This document shows, one piece after another, positions 36,201 to 43,840 of a stretch of 64,000 nt of DNA. The translations under genes were made by a program, and so were the position numbers. The first letter of the stretch is position 1, and each line of letters starts with the position of its first letter. The notes beneath the pieces are model-generated. The model was not told the origin of the DNA. It was given only the letters and a program-made list of their open reading frames with translations, and ran no database searches. Source of the DNA: Flavobacteriales bacterium (GTDB lineage: Bacteria > Bacteroidota > Bacteroidia > Flavobacteriales_F > PHOS-HE28). The DNA is taken from positions 62,001 to 126,000 of the forward strand of contig JADJCX010000029.1 of the NCBI GenBank assembly GCA_016703005.1, written 5' to 3'.

Positions 36201-37332
36201 GGCGTACGAGCAATTGCTCGGTGGCATGTGGGCGCCTTTCGAATTGTGTGGTGATCATCCCTTCCAGCCGGGCAGCTACGAGGTAACGGGCATCCTCAAC
36301 ACCAGTTTCGACTTGCGTGATCTACCTGATGTATTGGTCGTCTTCACCCCCGACAAGGACAAGTGGAGCCGTGCGCCCGTGTTCGAAATGCAGGCCGATT
36401 CGATGCTGGCCGGAGGTCTGGAGAAATTGTGGTTGCGCGCGGGCAACAGCGTTGATAAGAGCGGCGTGCCCGATGGCACCGGCACCGGCATGGGCTGGTT
36501 CCCGGGCTATGCGATCGATATGGGAACAGGCGAACGCTTGAACATCGGTTTCGGCGAAGACAGCTTCCTGAACGGCGACAACGGCAACGACATGCAATGG
36601 AACCCGACCGCAACCTTCGCCACCAACTTGGGTGCACCGCGGTTCGGTGGACAGCATTGGATCTATGTGTTCCGCAACGAACGGCGGTTCGACGCGAACC
36701 CCGACCGCGTTCCGCACTACGATGGCGGTGCCTTCATCCAACAGATGATGCAAGGCGGTTCGTTCACCGGTCGGCGTAAAGTGTGGGACGCTATCGCATG
36801 GGTGGGTAGCGCGATGCTGAACGAAGGCCACACGTTGTTGGAGTGCGAAGCACGCGTGAGGCTGAACGTGGCCCGCGTCTACGAACCCTACGTGCAACCG
36901 TATGCCGGGTACGAACCCGCGATCGAGCCGCAGCTGAACAATGGTGTGAACCTCTACCGCTTCAGCACCACGGACCTCGCCACGCTCACGCAGCAACAGA
37001 CGACCGCCGAAAGCGCATTGGACCTGATCGGCATTGTGCCGAACCCGTACTACGCGTTCAGTGGCTATGAAACGAGCCGTCTGGACAACCGTGTCAAGTT
37101 CATCAACCTGCCGCAGGCATGTACCATCAGCATCTTCAATGCGAGCGGAACGTTGGTGCGGAAGTATGGCAAGGACAATGACCTCACGTATCTCGATTGG
37201 GACCTCCGGAACATGAACAACGTGCCGATCGCCGGTGGCACCTACATCTGCCATATTGAAGCGCCGGGACTTGGCGAGCGTGTGCTGAAATGGTTCGGGG
37301 TGATCCGGCCGGTTGACCTGCAGAACTTCTGA
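33241..37332 (+). CDS. Giant T9SS cargo protein, long paralogue of the 37.9-kb gene
   Basis: 1363 aa from a TTG start (an in-frame stop lies 10 bp upstream); the first ATG is 33364. The N-terminus has an unusual Phe-rich signal-like stretch (FGFFFFALIGAF). Residues about 70-560 align with the downstream protein at 37905: ELDLNNVRA, FAGSLWMGG, FWPGPLSTDG, IFNDKGN, ANDDYVGCDV, DNPLATTYA and LEPGAFNNITV. A further 700-residue region has no counterpart and includes an acidic metal-site-like DIDGDD-type stretch (ADTDGDDVLNW). The end is a T9SS type A-like domain (IVPNPYYAFSGYE, then GGTYICHIEAPG). Surface or secreted protein of unknown activity. A T-rich dip precedes the ORF body. Confidence 0.8.
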   Translation: MKNDLHLAGSLRPVLSPTLSASFVNSLSFGFFFFALIGAFEMRASGHLPPGRAPVDRPIRAAGCAPATGKSELDLNNVRALIETGGSMWQIRASDKPAYEVPKTSDRSGAHAIFAGSLWMGGRAPDNQLKLAAVTYRAQGNDFWPGPLSTDGSAAVDQDVCSAYDDLWKTHRQDVQRHEAYERCKRDPLCNEAVEFPNYTVPQVFFEWPALGDLSRGQSQFLAPFIDYDEDDVYDPTMGDAPGYNLTTDGECQNRNRNAIVPLYGDENIWWIFNDKGNTHTETDADAIGMEVRAQAFAFATNDEVNNMTFYNYLLINQGTQTLTNAFFGQWVDADVGCANDDYVGCDVQRGLAYAYNGDANDADCNSTPGYGDQTPAVGIDFFEGPYQDVDHMDNPLATTYAEAVAGNGIPYKGLGIGYGDGIVDNERYGMRAFIYYNGGADNGQGDPTEGVGYYNYMQAKWLDGSSMFYGGSGHYSDPDADQNTPTNYMFPGDSDPVGWATGGVVQPPWTEESAGNFPDDRRLFQSAGPFTLEPGAFNNITVGVVWSRASSGGPFASVQLLRQADDKAQALFDNCFQLLDGPDAPQLTMQELDRELIMYLRNPSGNNVGEGYQQVDPIIPESYVGPDSLPVLTDREYRFQGYQVFQVKDATVSVDQLKDISLARLVSQSDRRDGNAQLVNYINNDQIGLPVPVEMVNGADEGIAHSFRITEDKFAQGDTRLINFKTYYFIAVAYAHNNWLAYDPVQHTGQPFRYLASRKDFNGGGIKSVAAIPHKPAPEEFGTVQQAQYGDEPPITRIEGQGHGNRPIMIDEATENAIVNSPDARVDEVTYRSGMGPVQVKVIDPLQLPAAQFELRFTEMTDEVVPQARWILTNLNTGESIPSDRSIAVAEDQLIPQWGLSVSIEQSTFDTVYFESNGFAGDEREINIKALQGELTFENPDLDWLTGIADTDGDDVLNWIRGGSEWGVPPNDIGTYADRPGFDMDEAYEQLLGGMWAPFELCGDHPFQPGSYEVTGILNTSFDLRDLPDVLVVFTPDKDKWSRAPVFEMQADSMLAGGLEKLWLRAGNSVDKSGVPDGTGTGMGWFPGYAIDMGTGERLNIGFGEDSFLNGDNGNDMQWNPTATFATNLGAPRFGGQHWIYVFRNERRFDANPDRVPHYDGGAFIQQMMQGGSFTGRRKVWDAIAWVGSAMLNEGHTLLECEARVRLNVARVYEPYVQPYAGYEPAIEPQLNNGVNLYRFSTTDLATLTQQQTTAESALDLIGIVPNPYYAFSGYETSRLDNRVKFINLPQACTISIFNASGTLVRKYGKDNDLTYLDWDLRNMNNVPIAGGTYICHIEAPGLGERVLKWFGVIRPVDLQNF

Positions 37333-37364
37333 GGAACCTCACCCTGAAACAGTACCTCACCCTG

Positions 37365-37432
37365 CCCTCTCCCAGGGAGAGGGTCAGACATGCGATCCGG
37401 GTGCCTGCGCAACAAGTCGCGCAGGCACCCGG
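37365..37432. repeat. Two adjacent intergenic hairpins (REP-like and terminator-like)
   Basis: CCCTCTCCC/GGGAGAGGG (37365-37383, 1-base loop) is followed by CCGGGTGCCTGCGC/GCGCAGGCACCCGG (37397-37432, 14-base arms, 8-base loop). They lie between the stop of the giant gene and the small ORF. The first resembles dispersed palindromic intergenic elements; the second could terminate transcription, although no T tract follows. Confidence 0.6.
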
Positions 37433-37488
37433 CCATCACGAAACCCTGCGCCGTGGTTCCGCCGTAGAAGCGGGCAAACCACGGCCGC

Positions 37489-37749
37489 ATGGAACCGAAC
37501 ACCAACCGCACTGCAGGACTGCGCTTCGAGCAGCATGGCGACATGCTCACACTGCGCTACACCCCGAACAGCGGAGAGGCATTGTTCGACATCTGCGACC
37601 AAGCCGGGCACATCCTCAAGAGCGGTGGTATCACCGGCTTGGAAACGCGCATCCGCATCGCCGAACTGATGGGCGAAGAGCTGTATGTGATGATCCTGGA
37701 CGGTGACGAAAGCACCGTGAAGCCCTTGCACTTGGCGAAGGCTTCGTAG
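37489..37749 (+). CDS. Small sorting-domain-like protein, 86 aa
   Basis: No signal peptide or membrane helix. The sequence has the strand order of a T9SS type A sorting domain without its linker: RYTPNSGEALFDICDQAG, then HILKSGGITGLETRIRIAEL and ELYVMILDGDEST. The expected P-N-P turn is reduced to TPNS. It may be a free-standing domain, a fragment of a lost cargo gene, or an unrelated small protein. It lies between two paralogous cargo genes. Codon use looks like that of the neighbours, so I keep it as a gene. Confidence 0.55.
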   Translation: MEPNTNRTAGLRFEQHGDMLTLRYTPNSGEALFDICDQAGHILKSGGITGLETRIRIAELMGEELYVMILDGDESTVKPLHLAKAS

Positions 37750-37875
37750 CGAACACTGATCACATTGCGAACGGCATCCTACGGGGTGCTGTTCTTGTTT
37801 CCGGTCGTTACTACCGCTTGCTTGGTCATGTGCGCCACTGCTCGCGTCAGGTGCATGCATCTAAGCCGCTGGGAT

Positions 37876-37883
37876 TAGGTTCG
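37876..37883 (+). promoter_or_regulatory. -7 promoter element (TAGGTTCG)
   Basis: TAGGTTCG lies 21 bp upstream of the ATG at 37905. Confidence 0.45.
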
Positions 37884-37904
37884 GTGCACAAACCCTGTTG
37901 CACC

Positions 37905-39731
37905 ATGAGATACGCTCTACCCTTCAGTTTGTTCGCGCTACTGCCAGCAGCACTGAGCGCACAGAACTTCTACGAACTCGATGTGAACAACGTGCGCGCG
38001 CGGTTCTATTCGCACGGGCTCATCGGCATGGACCTCGCGAATGGAACGGCCCAGTTCGAGGTGCCCAATGGCGGTGGTGCACATCCATTGTTCTCCGCCG
38101 GCTTATGGATCGGCGGCATGGATTCCGGGAACTCCCTGCGGATGGCTGCCATGTGCTACGAACCGCTCGGGTCCGGAGATTGGTTCCCTGGACCATTGAC
38201 CGTTGATGGCACGGCAAGCACAACACCGGCCGTTCAAGCGGCATACGACCAAGTGTGGCCCTTGGACAATAGCGAAGTTGCCACGCAACAGGCCTATTGC
38301 AATTGCCTCAGCGATCCCAACTGCGACCCAGCGGTGGACTTCCCGGGATACCAGATGCCATTGTGGTTCAATACATGGCCAGCGATCGGTGATGTCGGTT
38401 CGGGCTTCGACCTGTACCAAGCACCCTTTACCGACTACAATAGCGACGGGGACTACGATCCTTCGGACTGCGATGCACCCTGCGGTCCGGGCGACGGTTC
38501 GTTGTACTTCATCTTCAACGACAAGGGCGGCGTCCACCTGAATTCACAAGGCGTTCCCATCGGTATCGAAGTGCAGGCCACACCGTTCGCCTACGAAGGT
38601 CCTAACGCTGCGTTGGCCAATACGGTCTTCGTGCAATACCGCATCATCAACCGCGGTACGCTCACGTTGAACCATGCCTACATCAGCCTGTTCACCGACT
38701 TCGATCTGGGCTGTGCAGCGGACGACTATGTGGGCTGCGACGTCGGCAGGAGTTTGTGGTATGCCTACAACGGTGCTGCGGACGACGCCGGTGCTGCGTG
38801 CGTAGGTGGAGCGCAGGGCTATGGCACCTTGCCTCCGGCCTTCGGCGCGACGATCCTCTGCGGAGCCTTCCAAGACTCCGATGCGCTGGACAATCCACTG
38901 GCAGCGGACTATGCTACCGCGGTCGCCCAAGCGGGCTCCCTTTACGACGGCTGGGGTCAAGGCTATGGGGACAACATCACCGATAACGAACGCCTGGGGC
39001 TGTCATACTTCACCTACTACGACAACTCAACCGGGGCCATGGGCAATCCAGTGTTGGCGAACCAGTACTACGGGGCCATGCATGCCCTATGGAGCGACGG
39101 CACACCACAGACCTACGGCGGAAACGGATACTCGGGCACCATTCCCGCGCGCTTCGCATTCCCCGATGACACGGACCCATTGGGTCTTGGCGTCGGTGGC
39201 GTACCACAACCGGCGTGGAACGAAGTATCGGCGAGCAACGTACCGAACGATCGTCGCGGAGTTGGTACCATGGGACCGATCACGTTGGAACCCGGAGCGA
39301 TCAATCGGATCCTGGTGGCCTTCACCTATGCGCGCTCCAACGCCGGTGGCCCAATGAACAGTGTCGCCGAACTGCAAGCACGAGTGGACAGCATTCGTGC
39401 ATTCGCTGATGCGCAGGGATTCTGCAACGGCGCACGTGAGGATGTGCCGTGCTTCAACCAGGTCGTTGGGATCAATGATCCGCTGAGTGCCGAGGCTACG
39501 ATCACCGTGCATCCCGTACCGACTGCAGGCGTGTTGAACATCACGTTACCAGCATCGTTGCAACGCGCAACGTTGCGCATCGTGGATGCGATCGGCCGCA
39601 CGGTGCAGGCTGAGAACAAGTCGAACAGCGTTACGCGCATCCTCGACGTGTCGCGCCTAGCGGATGGACAGTACACGGTGATCGCGGAGCACGACGGCTT
39701 GCGCCGCTATGCACGCTTCACGAAGGAGTAG
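37905..39731 (+). CDS. T9SS cargo protein, short paralogue of the 33.2-kb gene
   Basis: 608 aa. Signal peptide (RYALPFSLFALLPAALSAQ). The body matches residues about 70-560 of the giant protein upstream: ELDVNNVRARF, FSAGLWIGGMD, WFPGPLTVDG, FIFNDKGG, AADDYVGCDVG, DNPLAADYA, GYGDNITDNERLGL and LEPGAINRILV. It then goes straight to a T9SS type A sorting domain (ITVHPVPTAGVLNITLP ... DGQYTVIAEHDGLRRYARF). It thus represents the minimal form of the family. Rich in Asp/Asn/Gly and paired Cys. Activity unknown. A palindromic terminator follows 23 bp after the stop. Confidence 0.85.
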   Translation: MRYALPFSLFALLPAALSAQNFYELDVNNVRARFYSHGLIGMDLANGTAQFEVPNGGGAHPLFSAGLWIGGMDSGNSLRMAAMCYEPLGSGDWFPGPLTVDGTASTTPAVQAAYDQVWPLDNSEVATQQAYCNCLSDPNCDPAVDFPGYQMPLWFNTWPAIGDVGSGFDLYQAPFTDYNSDGDYDPSDCDAPCGPGDGSLYFIFNDKGGVHLNSQGVPIGIEVQATPFAYEGPNAALANTVFVQYRIINRGTLTLNHAYISLFTDFDLGCAADDYVGCDVGRSLWYAYNGAADDAGAACVGGAQGYGTLPPAFGATILCGAFQDSDALDNPLAADYATAVAQAGSLYDGWGQGYGDNITDNERLGLSYFTYYDNSTGAMGNPVLANQYYGAMHALWSDGTPQTYGGNGYSGTIPARFAFPDDTDPLGLGVGGVPQPAWNEVSASNVPNDRRGVGTMGPITLEPGAINRILVAFTYARSNAGGPMNSVAELQARVDSIRAFADAQGFCNGAREDVPCFNQVVGINDPLSAEATITVHPVPTAGVLNITLPASLQRATLRIVDAIGRTVQAENKSNSVTRILDVSRLADGQYTVIAEHDGLRRYARFTKE

Positions 39732-39754
39732 GCTTTTGTTGTTTGGTGGTAAGT

Positions 39755-39788
39755 GCACGAAGCCCCTCGCGTTCGAGGGGCTTCGTGC
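39755..39788. terminator. Bidirectional hairpin terminator
   Basis: GCACGAAGCCCCTCG / CGAGGGGCTTCGTGC, 15-base perfect arms, 4-base loop, between convergent stops at 39731 and 39800. Confidence 0.85.
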
Positions 39789-39799
39789 TATCCGAAAAC

Positions 39800-40129
39800 C
39801 TATGCGGCCTTGGGCCGGGAGCGCATCGGCGGTAGCAAGAACCACAACGCACAGACCGAAAGACCCACCAGCAGCAGCATGTTCGCTCCGGGCCAATGCA
39901 TCGCCTTGAACAACCCCCCGGTAACCACCGCGATCACTGAGCCGACCAACATGGCCGGCCGTTGCAGCTCTACTGACAAAGGCCCAGGCTTGCGGAATAG
40001 CAGGAGCGCCAAGGTGGCGATGACCACTACGCTGCTTGCCACGACGATTTCGCCTGCGCCGGGCCAGTGCAGGGTCTTGAACAGGATGCCGATGATGAGG
40101 CCTGCGATACCGATGGAGCGGATGTACAT
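39800..40129 (-). CDS. GldL-like small membrane protein with two HWPGA repeats
   Basis: 109 aa, almost entirely membrane. Two tandem copies of one unit are seen: GIAGLIIGILFKTLHWPGA followed by a helix and RKPGP (residues about 7-49), and VIAVVTGGLFKAMHWPGA followed by LLLVGLSVCALWFLL (about 65-100). LFKxxHWPGA is the motif of the first transmembrane hairpin of GldL, the inner-membrane motor subunit of the T9SS, but the large cytoplasmic part of GldL is absent. It lies 48 bp downstream of the exbD-like gene on the same strand, so a membrane energy-transducing partner role is possible but unproven. Confidence 0.7.
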   Translation of the reverse strand: MYIRSIGIAGLIIGILFKTLHWPGAGEIVVASSVVVIATLALLLFRKPGPLSVELQRPAMLVGSVIAVVTGGLFKAMHWPGANMLLLVGLSVCALWFLLPPMRSRPKAA

Positions 40130-40177
40130 GGTGATGGGATTTTGAGACTGAATGCGGTGTGCGCACTTACGTAACGT

Positions 40178-40705
40178 TCAATCCAAGAAAGAAGCCGTTG
40201 CTGTTGCCTCGGCCATTTGTTCCAGCTCCATGGTCGTAAGGCTATCCTGGATACTGAACCGCGCAAGTCTGACTTGTTGGACAGCATCAGCTACGTGGAT
40301 CACGCGACCGTATTTGGTGTGTCGACCCGTCTTCAGCACGCAGATCGCTGGGGCAGCCGCGCTGTCCGTTTCCATTTGGTTGAACGCCAGCAACGTCGCG
40401 CGCAGGTTCTTGTCGCTGAGATGGCGCATCGGTTGGCCACCTTGCTCCAACGTGCCTTGGTACGCGAACACGCGGCCACGATCATCGAGCAGCACCGTAA
40501 GGATGTTCGCGGTTTCGCCACCCGTCCCGGTCTTAGGGAAGTCAAGTTCCATAGCGGTCGGCTTGATCAGCCGTGTGGTAAGCATGAAGAAGGTGAGCAG
40601 TAGGAAAGCCAGATCCACCATCGGCGCCATGTCGAGGTGGATGCGGTGCGGGCTACTGCGGCGCTTCGCGCGATCGGAGATCGGGCGTTCTTGGATGTCG
40701 GACAT
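40178..40705 (-). CDS. ExbD/TolR family biopolymer transport protein
   Basis: 175 aa. A basic cytoplasmic N-terminus is followed by a single membrane helix containing the conserved Asp (MAPMVDLAFLLLTFFMLTT), then a periplasmic domain. ExbD/TolR proteins convert proton flow into outer-membrane work with an ExbB/TolQ partner; none is adjacent, so the partner must be elsewhere. The following small GldL-like gene may be in the same transcript. The start gives RKRSS-type basic residues before the helix, as expected. Confidence 0.9.
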   Translation of the reverse strand: MSDIQERPISDRAKRRSSPHRIHLDMAPMVDLAFLLLTFFMLTTRLIKPTAMELDFPKTGTGGETANILTVLLDDRGRVFAYQGTLEQGGQPMRHLSDKNLRATLLAFNQMETDSAAAPAICVLKTGRHTKYGRVIHVADAVQQVRLARFSIQDSLTTMELEQMAEATATASFLD

Positions 40706-40823
40706 GGGGATCCTTTGTTCAAGAACCGCGTCCGTTAGCCCTCATTGCATCAGCGTATGTGAGCTTGGCTCCAGGATAGCCATGTCAAACAGGTATCCCG
40801 GACCACGCGATGGGCTCAGTGCC

Positions 40824-41117
40824 TCATGAGAACAATGACCGCAAGGCCACTGAGTCCGAGATCACCAGGCGCGTTTGTACGAACGCAATTCCGGAAACGA
40901 TCAGGAGAAGCGCGATCGCCCCGACGCCCACCTCTTTGCGCCGGATCAAACGAACAAGGACAACGCTCGCAAGAATGATGGTGAGCCAACCGGTAGCCCA
41001 AAGGATCATGAAAACCCCTTCGGTCGTTGCGCCGCCACTTCCAGCACCAACTCCATAGAGCAATGCGATAACGATACCGACCAGATCCAAGGTGACCGGC
41101 CAATAGACAGGCTTCAT
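40824..41117 (-). CDS. Small membrane protein, three predicted helices
   Basis: 97 aa. Hydrophobic segments are VTLDLVGIVIALLYGVG, GVFMILWATGWLTIILASVVLV and VGAIALLLIVSGIAFV, separated by a basic loop RLIRRKEVG. No recognised family. It lies 12 bp after the aminopeptidase stop on the same strand, so the two may be co-transcribed. Confidence 0.6.
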   Translation of the reverse strand: MKPVYWPVTLDLVGIVIALLYGVGAGSGGATTEGVFMILWATGWLTIILASVVLVRLIRRKEVGVGAIALLLIVSGIAFVQTRLVISDSVALRSLFS

Positions 41118-41129
41118 AGCAGCAACTGC

Positions 41130-42440
41130 CTACGCCATCACCTTCATCCCGACCCTGTTCATCATCTCCTCCACCGCATCCGCTTCCACAGGGATGTCGG
41201 CGAACAGATCGATCGGCGCATCGCGCGTCACCAGGATGTTGTTCTCCAACCGGATGCCCAGCTTTTCCTCGCGGATGTAGATGCCCGGCTCCACGGTGAA
41301 CACCATGTCCGGCTGGATCATCTCGTTCCACAGGCCCACGTCGTGTACATCGAGGCCTAGGAAGTGGCTGGTGCCGTGCATGAAATACTTCTTGTAGAGC
41401 GGCTTCTCGGGATCCTGCTTCGCCACATCGTTCTTGTCGATGAGACCGAGACCGATCAACTCGCTCTCCATGATCTTGCCCACCTGCTTGTGATAGTCAG
41501 CGAGCATGGTGCCGGGGCGCAGCAATTGCGTCGCCTCGTTCTTCACGCGCAGCACCGCGTTGTACACATCGCGCTGGCGCTTCGTGAAACGGCCGTTCAC
41601 CGGCACGCAGCGCGTCAGATCGCTCGCGTAGCCACCGTACTCGCAGCCGAAATCCATCAGGATCACATCGCCGTCGTTGCACACCTGGTCGTTGGTGATG
41701 TAGTGCAGCACGCAGGCATTATAGCCGCTGGCGATGATCGGCGTGTAGGCATGCCCGCGCGAACCGTTGCGCAGGAACTCGTGCGTGATCTCCGCTTCGA
41801 TGGCGTACTCCTTCACGCCCGGCTTCACGAAACCGCACACCCGCTCGAAGGCTTTGCCCGTGATCGCGATCGCGCGTTGGATCTGTGCGACTTCCTCCGC
41901 CGTCTTGCGGCTGCGGATGCGGTGCATGATCGGCGCGCTGCGCTTCACGCTGTGCAGCGGGTATTGCGCGCGCGTCTCCTTGTTCTTGCGCTCTTCGCGT
42001 GTCTCCACCTCGTTGCCCTGGCGCAGGTGCTCGTTGCTGTTCAGGTACAGGTGTTCGCACTGCGGCACCAGCCGCTTGATCGTTGCTTCGTAGCTCGTGG
42101 TCCACAGCACTGTGGCGATGCCGCTCAGCTCCGTCGCTTCCTTCTGCGAAAACTTCGCACCCTCCCAGATCGCCAGCAGCTCGCTCGTCTCGCGCACGAA
42201 GAGGATCTCGCGGTCCTTCGCGTCCACCGCATCGGGGAAGAGCAACAAGACCGTCTCCTCCTGGTCGATGCCGCTGAGGTAGAAGATGTCGCTGGCCTGC
42301 TTAAAGGGCATCGAGCCATCAGCACTGGTCGGCATGATATCGTTGCTGTGGAAGATGGCGAGGCCGCCTTTCTCCATGGCTTGGCGGAAACGGGCGCGGT
42401 GCTCGCGGTAGGTGGCAGCTGAGAGGGGGGCGTAACGCAT
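41130..42440 (-). CDS. pepP: Xaa-Pro aminopeptidase (M24B)
   Basis: 436 aa. N-terminal aminopeptidase P domain (about 1-150) and C-terminal pita-bread domain. Metal-ligand regions are visible in order: LMDFGCEYGGYASDLTR (two Asp), HGTSHFLGLDVHD (His), TVEPGIYI (Glu) and GIRLENNILVT (Glu). The enzyme removes N-terminal residues that precede proline. Length and order match PepP. Promoter-like TACCTTCG 20 bp upstream. Confidence 0.93.
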   Translation of the reverse strand: MRYAPLSAATYREHRARFRQAMEKGGLAIFHSNDIMPTSADGSMPFKQASDIFYLSGIDQEETVLLLFPDAVDAKDREILFVRETSELLAIWEGAKFSQKEATELSGIATVLWTTSYEATIKRLVPQCEHLYLNSNEHLRQGNEVETREERKNKETRAQYPLHSVKRSAPIMHRIRSRKTAEEVAQIQRAIAITGKAFERVCGFVKPGVKEYAIEAEITHEFLRNGSRGHAYTPIIASGYNACVLHYITNDQVCNDGDVILMDFGCEYGGYASDLTRCVPVNGRFTKRQRDVYNAVLRVKNEATQLLRPGTMLADYHKQVGKIMESELIGLGLIDKNDVAKQDPEKPLYKKYFMHGTSHFLGLDVHDVGLWNEMIQPDMVFTVEPGIYIREEKLGIRLENNILVTRDAPIDLFADIPVEADAVEEMMNRVGMKVMA

Positions 42441-42459
42441 GTGCAGGAAGTGTGAGGTG

Positions 42460-42467
42460 CGAAGGTA
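42460..42467 (-). promoter_or_regulatory. -7 promoter element (TACCTTCG) for the aminopeptidase gene
   Basis: Minus-strand TACCTTCG, 19 bp before the start at 42440. Confidence 0.5.
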
Positions 42468-42481
42468 GAAGAGGGTATGCG

Positions 42482-42709
42482 CTACGAGGGGCGAACAGTG
42501 TTGCGCCGTGAGAGACGAATGACGAGGATCACGAGACCGACGATCAGCAACAGGGCTCCAATGCCACCCTGGATCAACGAACCGATGTCAGTTGAAAGGG
42601 CGGTTGCGTCGGGTGTTCCTGAAGTCGCCCACATGCTTGCTGTGCGGATCAATGGCGTGACCAACATGGCTCCGAGGAACAACAGAAAGATGGGCAGCAG
42701 AAAACGCAT
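42482..42709 (-). CDS. Small two-helix membrane protein
   Basis: 75 aa with helices RFLLPIFLLFLGAMLVTPL and GGIGALLLIVGLVILVIRL, a short polar loop and a basic C-terminus (SRRNTVRPS). No family recognised. It is upstream of pepP but the pepP promoter-like element lies between them. Confidence 0.5.
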   Translation of the reverse strand: MRFLLPIFLLFLGAMLVTPLIRTASMWATSGTPDATALSTDIGSLIQGGIGALLLIVGLVILVIRLSRRNTVRPS

Positions 42710-42847
42710 GGAGCCAATGTAGGAAGGTGCGCTTGATGGTTTGGGCGTGCCGGCGCCAAATGTGCGCCGTCGGGCTATCCGCAGTAGTCCTCGCTCGCAA
42801 AGCCTCGCTGTGGGCTACTTGCTTCTATCCCTCACGCAACTGATACG

Positions 42848-43840
42848 TCACACCCTCAGCTTCCATTGCCCTTGGAGGAGCTCGGCTACCTGTGAAATGC
42901 GGACCTCCAGACCCCCTGATACCAAATGGAAAGGGATCCCACGCCGTTGCAGATCATCGACGATCATGGCTTGCATAGTACTACGGTTCACCTCTCCGGA
43001 TCTGTCCCAAGTGTCATCGTAGGAGATATCGTCAGCACACAAGAGGAATAGATCATACCGGGAGACACAAGCATCAGCAAGTCGGGCAAGCTCAGGGTGG
43101 ATATCGCCGTGGTAATGCATTGCGAAAATGGCCGTGGTCAAGGCGTTCGTGTCAGTGAACAGATAGCGGTCACATTCCAGGAGCGCCTGGTCTTCGCGAC
43201 GTACGTGTTCCTGTCCGATCTCGACCAGTTGCTCTGGCGTAAGCCTTCGGTCAACCTGATTGGCTTCCCAATACTCCCTGCCATACTCTGGCATCCATTG
43301 GGTTCGATATTGCTCAGCCAATGCCATTGCCAATGAAGTCTTACCGGTTGAGGGCGCGCCTAGCACAGCCACGTTGGTCACAAGGTCACGGTACACGATC
43401 GGGTCAATGAATCTTCGATGCGCGAAGGGGTTCTCGCGGATGCGCGTGCCACTAATGGGTACGGTGGTCCGCCTTTCATCGACGCGGCGGTCGATCGCGC
43501 TCAATGCACGGCTCATGTGCTCCCCATAGAACTCGCTCGAATAGAAATGCGTGATGGATCGGCCATTCAACAAACCCATCACGTACTCTTCCTGTACGCG
43601 CATTATATGTGGTGAACTTCCGGAAACGGTTGGTCCGCTCACTCCTTCGATAACCTCCACTTTAGGATGAAGACGACGAATCCAGTCCGCTCGCTTGGTC
43701 AAGGAGATGGTTGTTTGCTCCGGCGCATCGTAGATCAACGCGACTACGTGGTCCATCTCGTCTTCCGCCACACGCAAAACATGCTGGTGCCCCCTGTGCA
43801 AAGGGGCGAACTTCCCAAGTGTGAGCCCGACGCTTTTCAT
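42848..43840 (-). CDS. nadR: NadR-type NMN adenylyltransferase / ribosylnicotinamide kinase
   Basis: 330 aa. N-terminal nucleotidyltransferase domain: GLTLGKFAPLHRGHQHVL with the H-x-G-H motif (residues 15-18), and FAHRRFIDPIVYRDL. C-terminal P-loop kinase domain: NVAVLGAPSTGKTSLA, about residues 168-182, then WMPEYGREYWE. It phosphorylates nicotinamide riboside and adenylylates NMN to NAD. The regulatory helix-turn-helix of enteric NadR is missing, as in other Bacteroidota. The start overlaps the pnuC stop by 3 bp, so the two work as an uptake-and-phosphorylation pair. Confidence 0.93.
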   Translation of the reverse strand: MKSVGLTLGKFAPLHRGHQHVLRVAEDEMDHVVALIYDAPEQTTISLTKRADWIRRLHPKVEVIEGVSGPTVSGSSPHIMRVQEEYVMGLLNGRSITHFYSSEFYGEHMSRALSAIDRRVDERRTTVPISGTRIRENPFAHRRFIDPIVYRDLVTNVAVLGAPSTGKTSLAMALAEQYRTQWMPEYGREYWEANQVDRRLTPEQLVEIGQEHVRREDQALLECDRYLFTDTNALTTAIFAMHYHGDIHPELARLADACVSRYDLFLLCADDISYDDTWDRSGEVNRSTMQAMIVDDLQRRGIPFHLVSGGLEVRISQVAELLQGQWKLRV

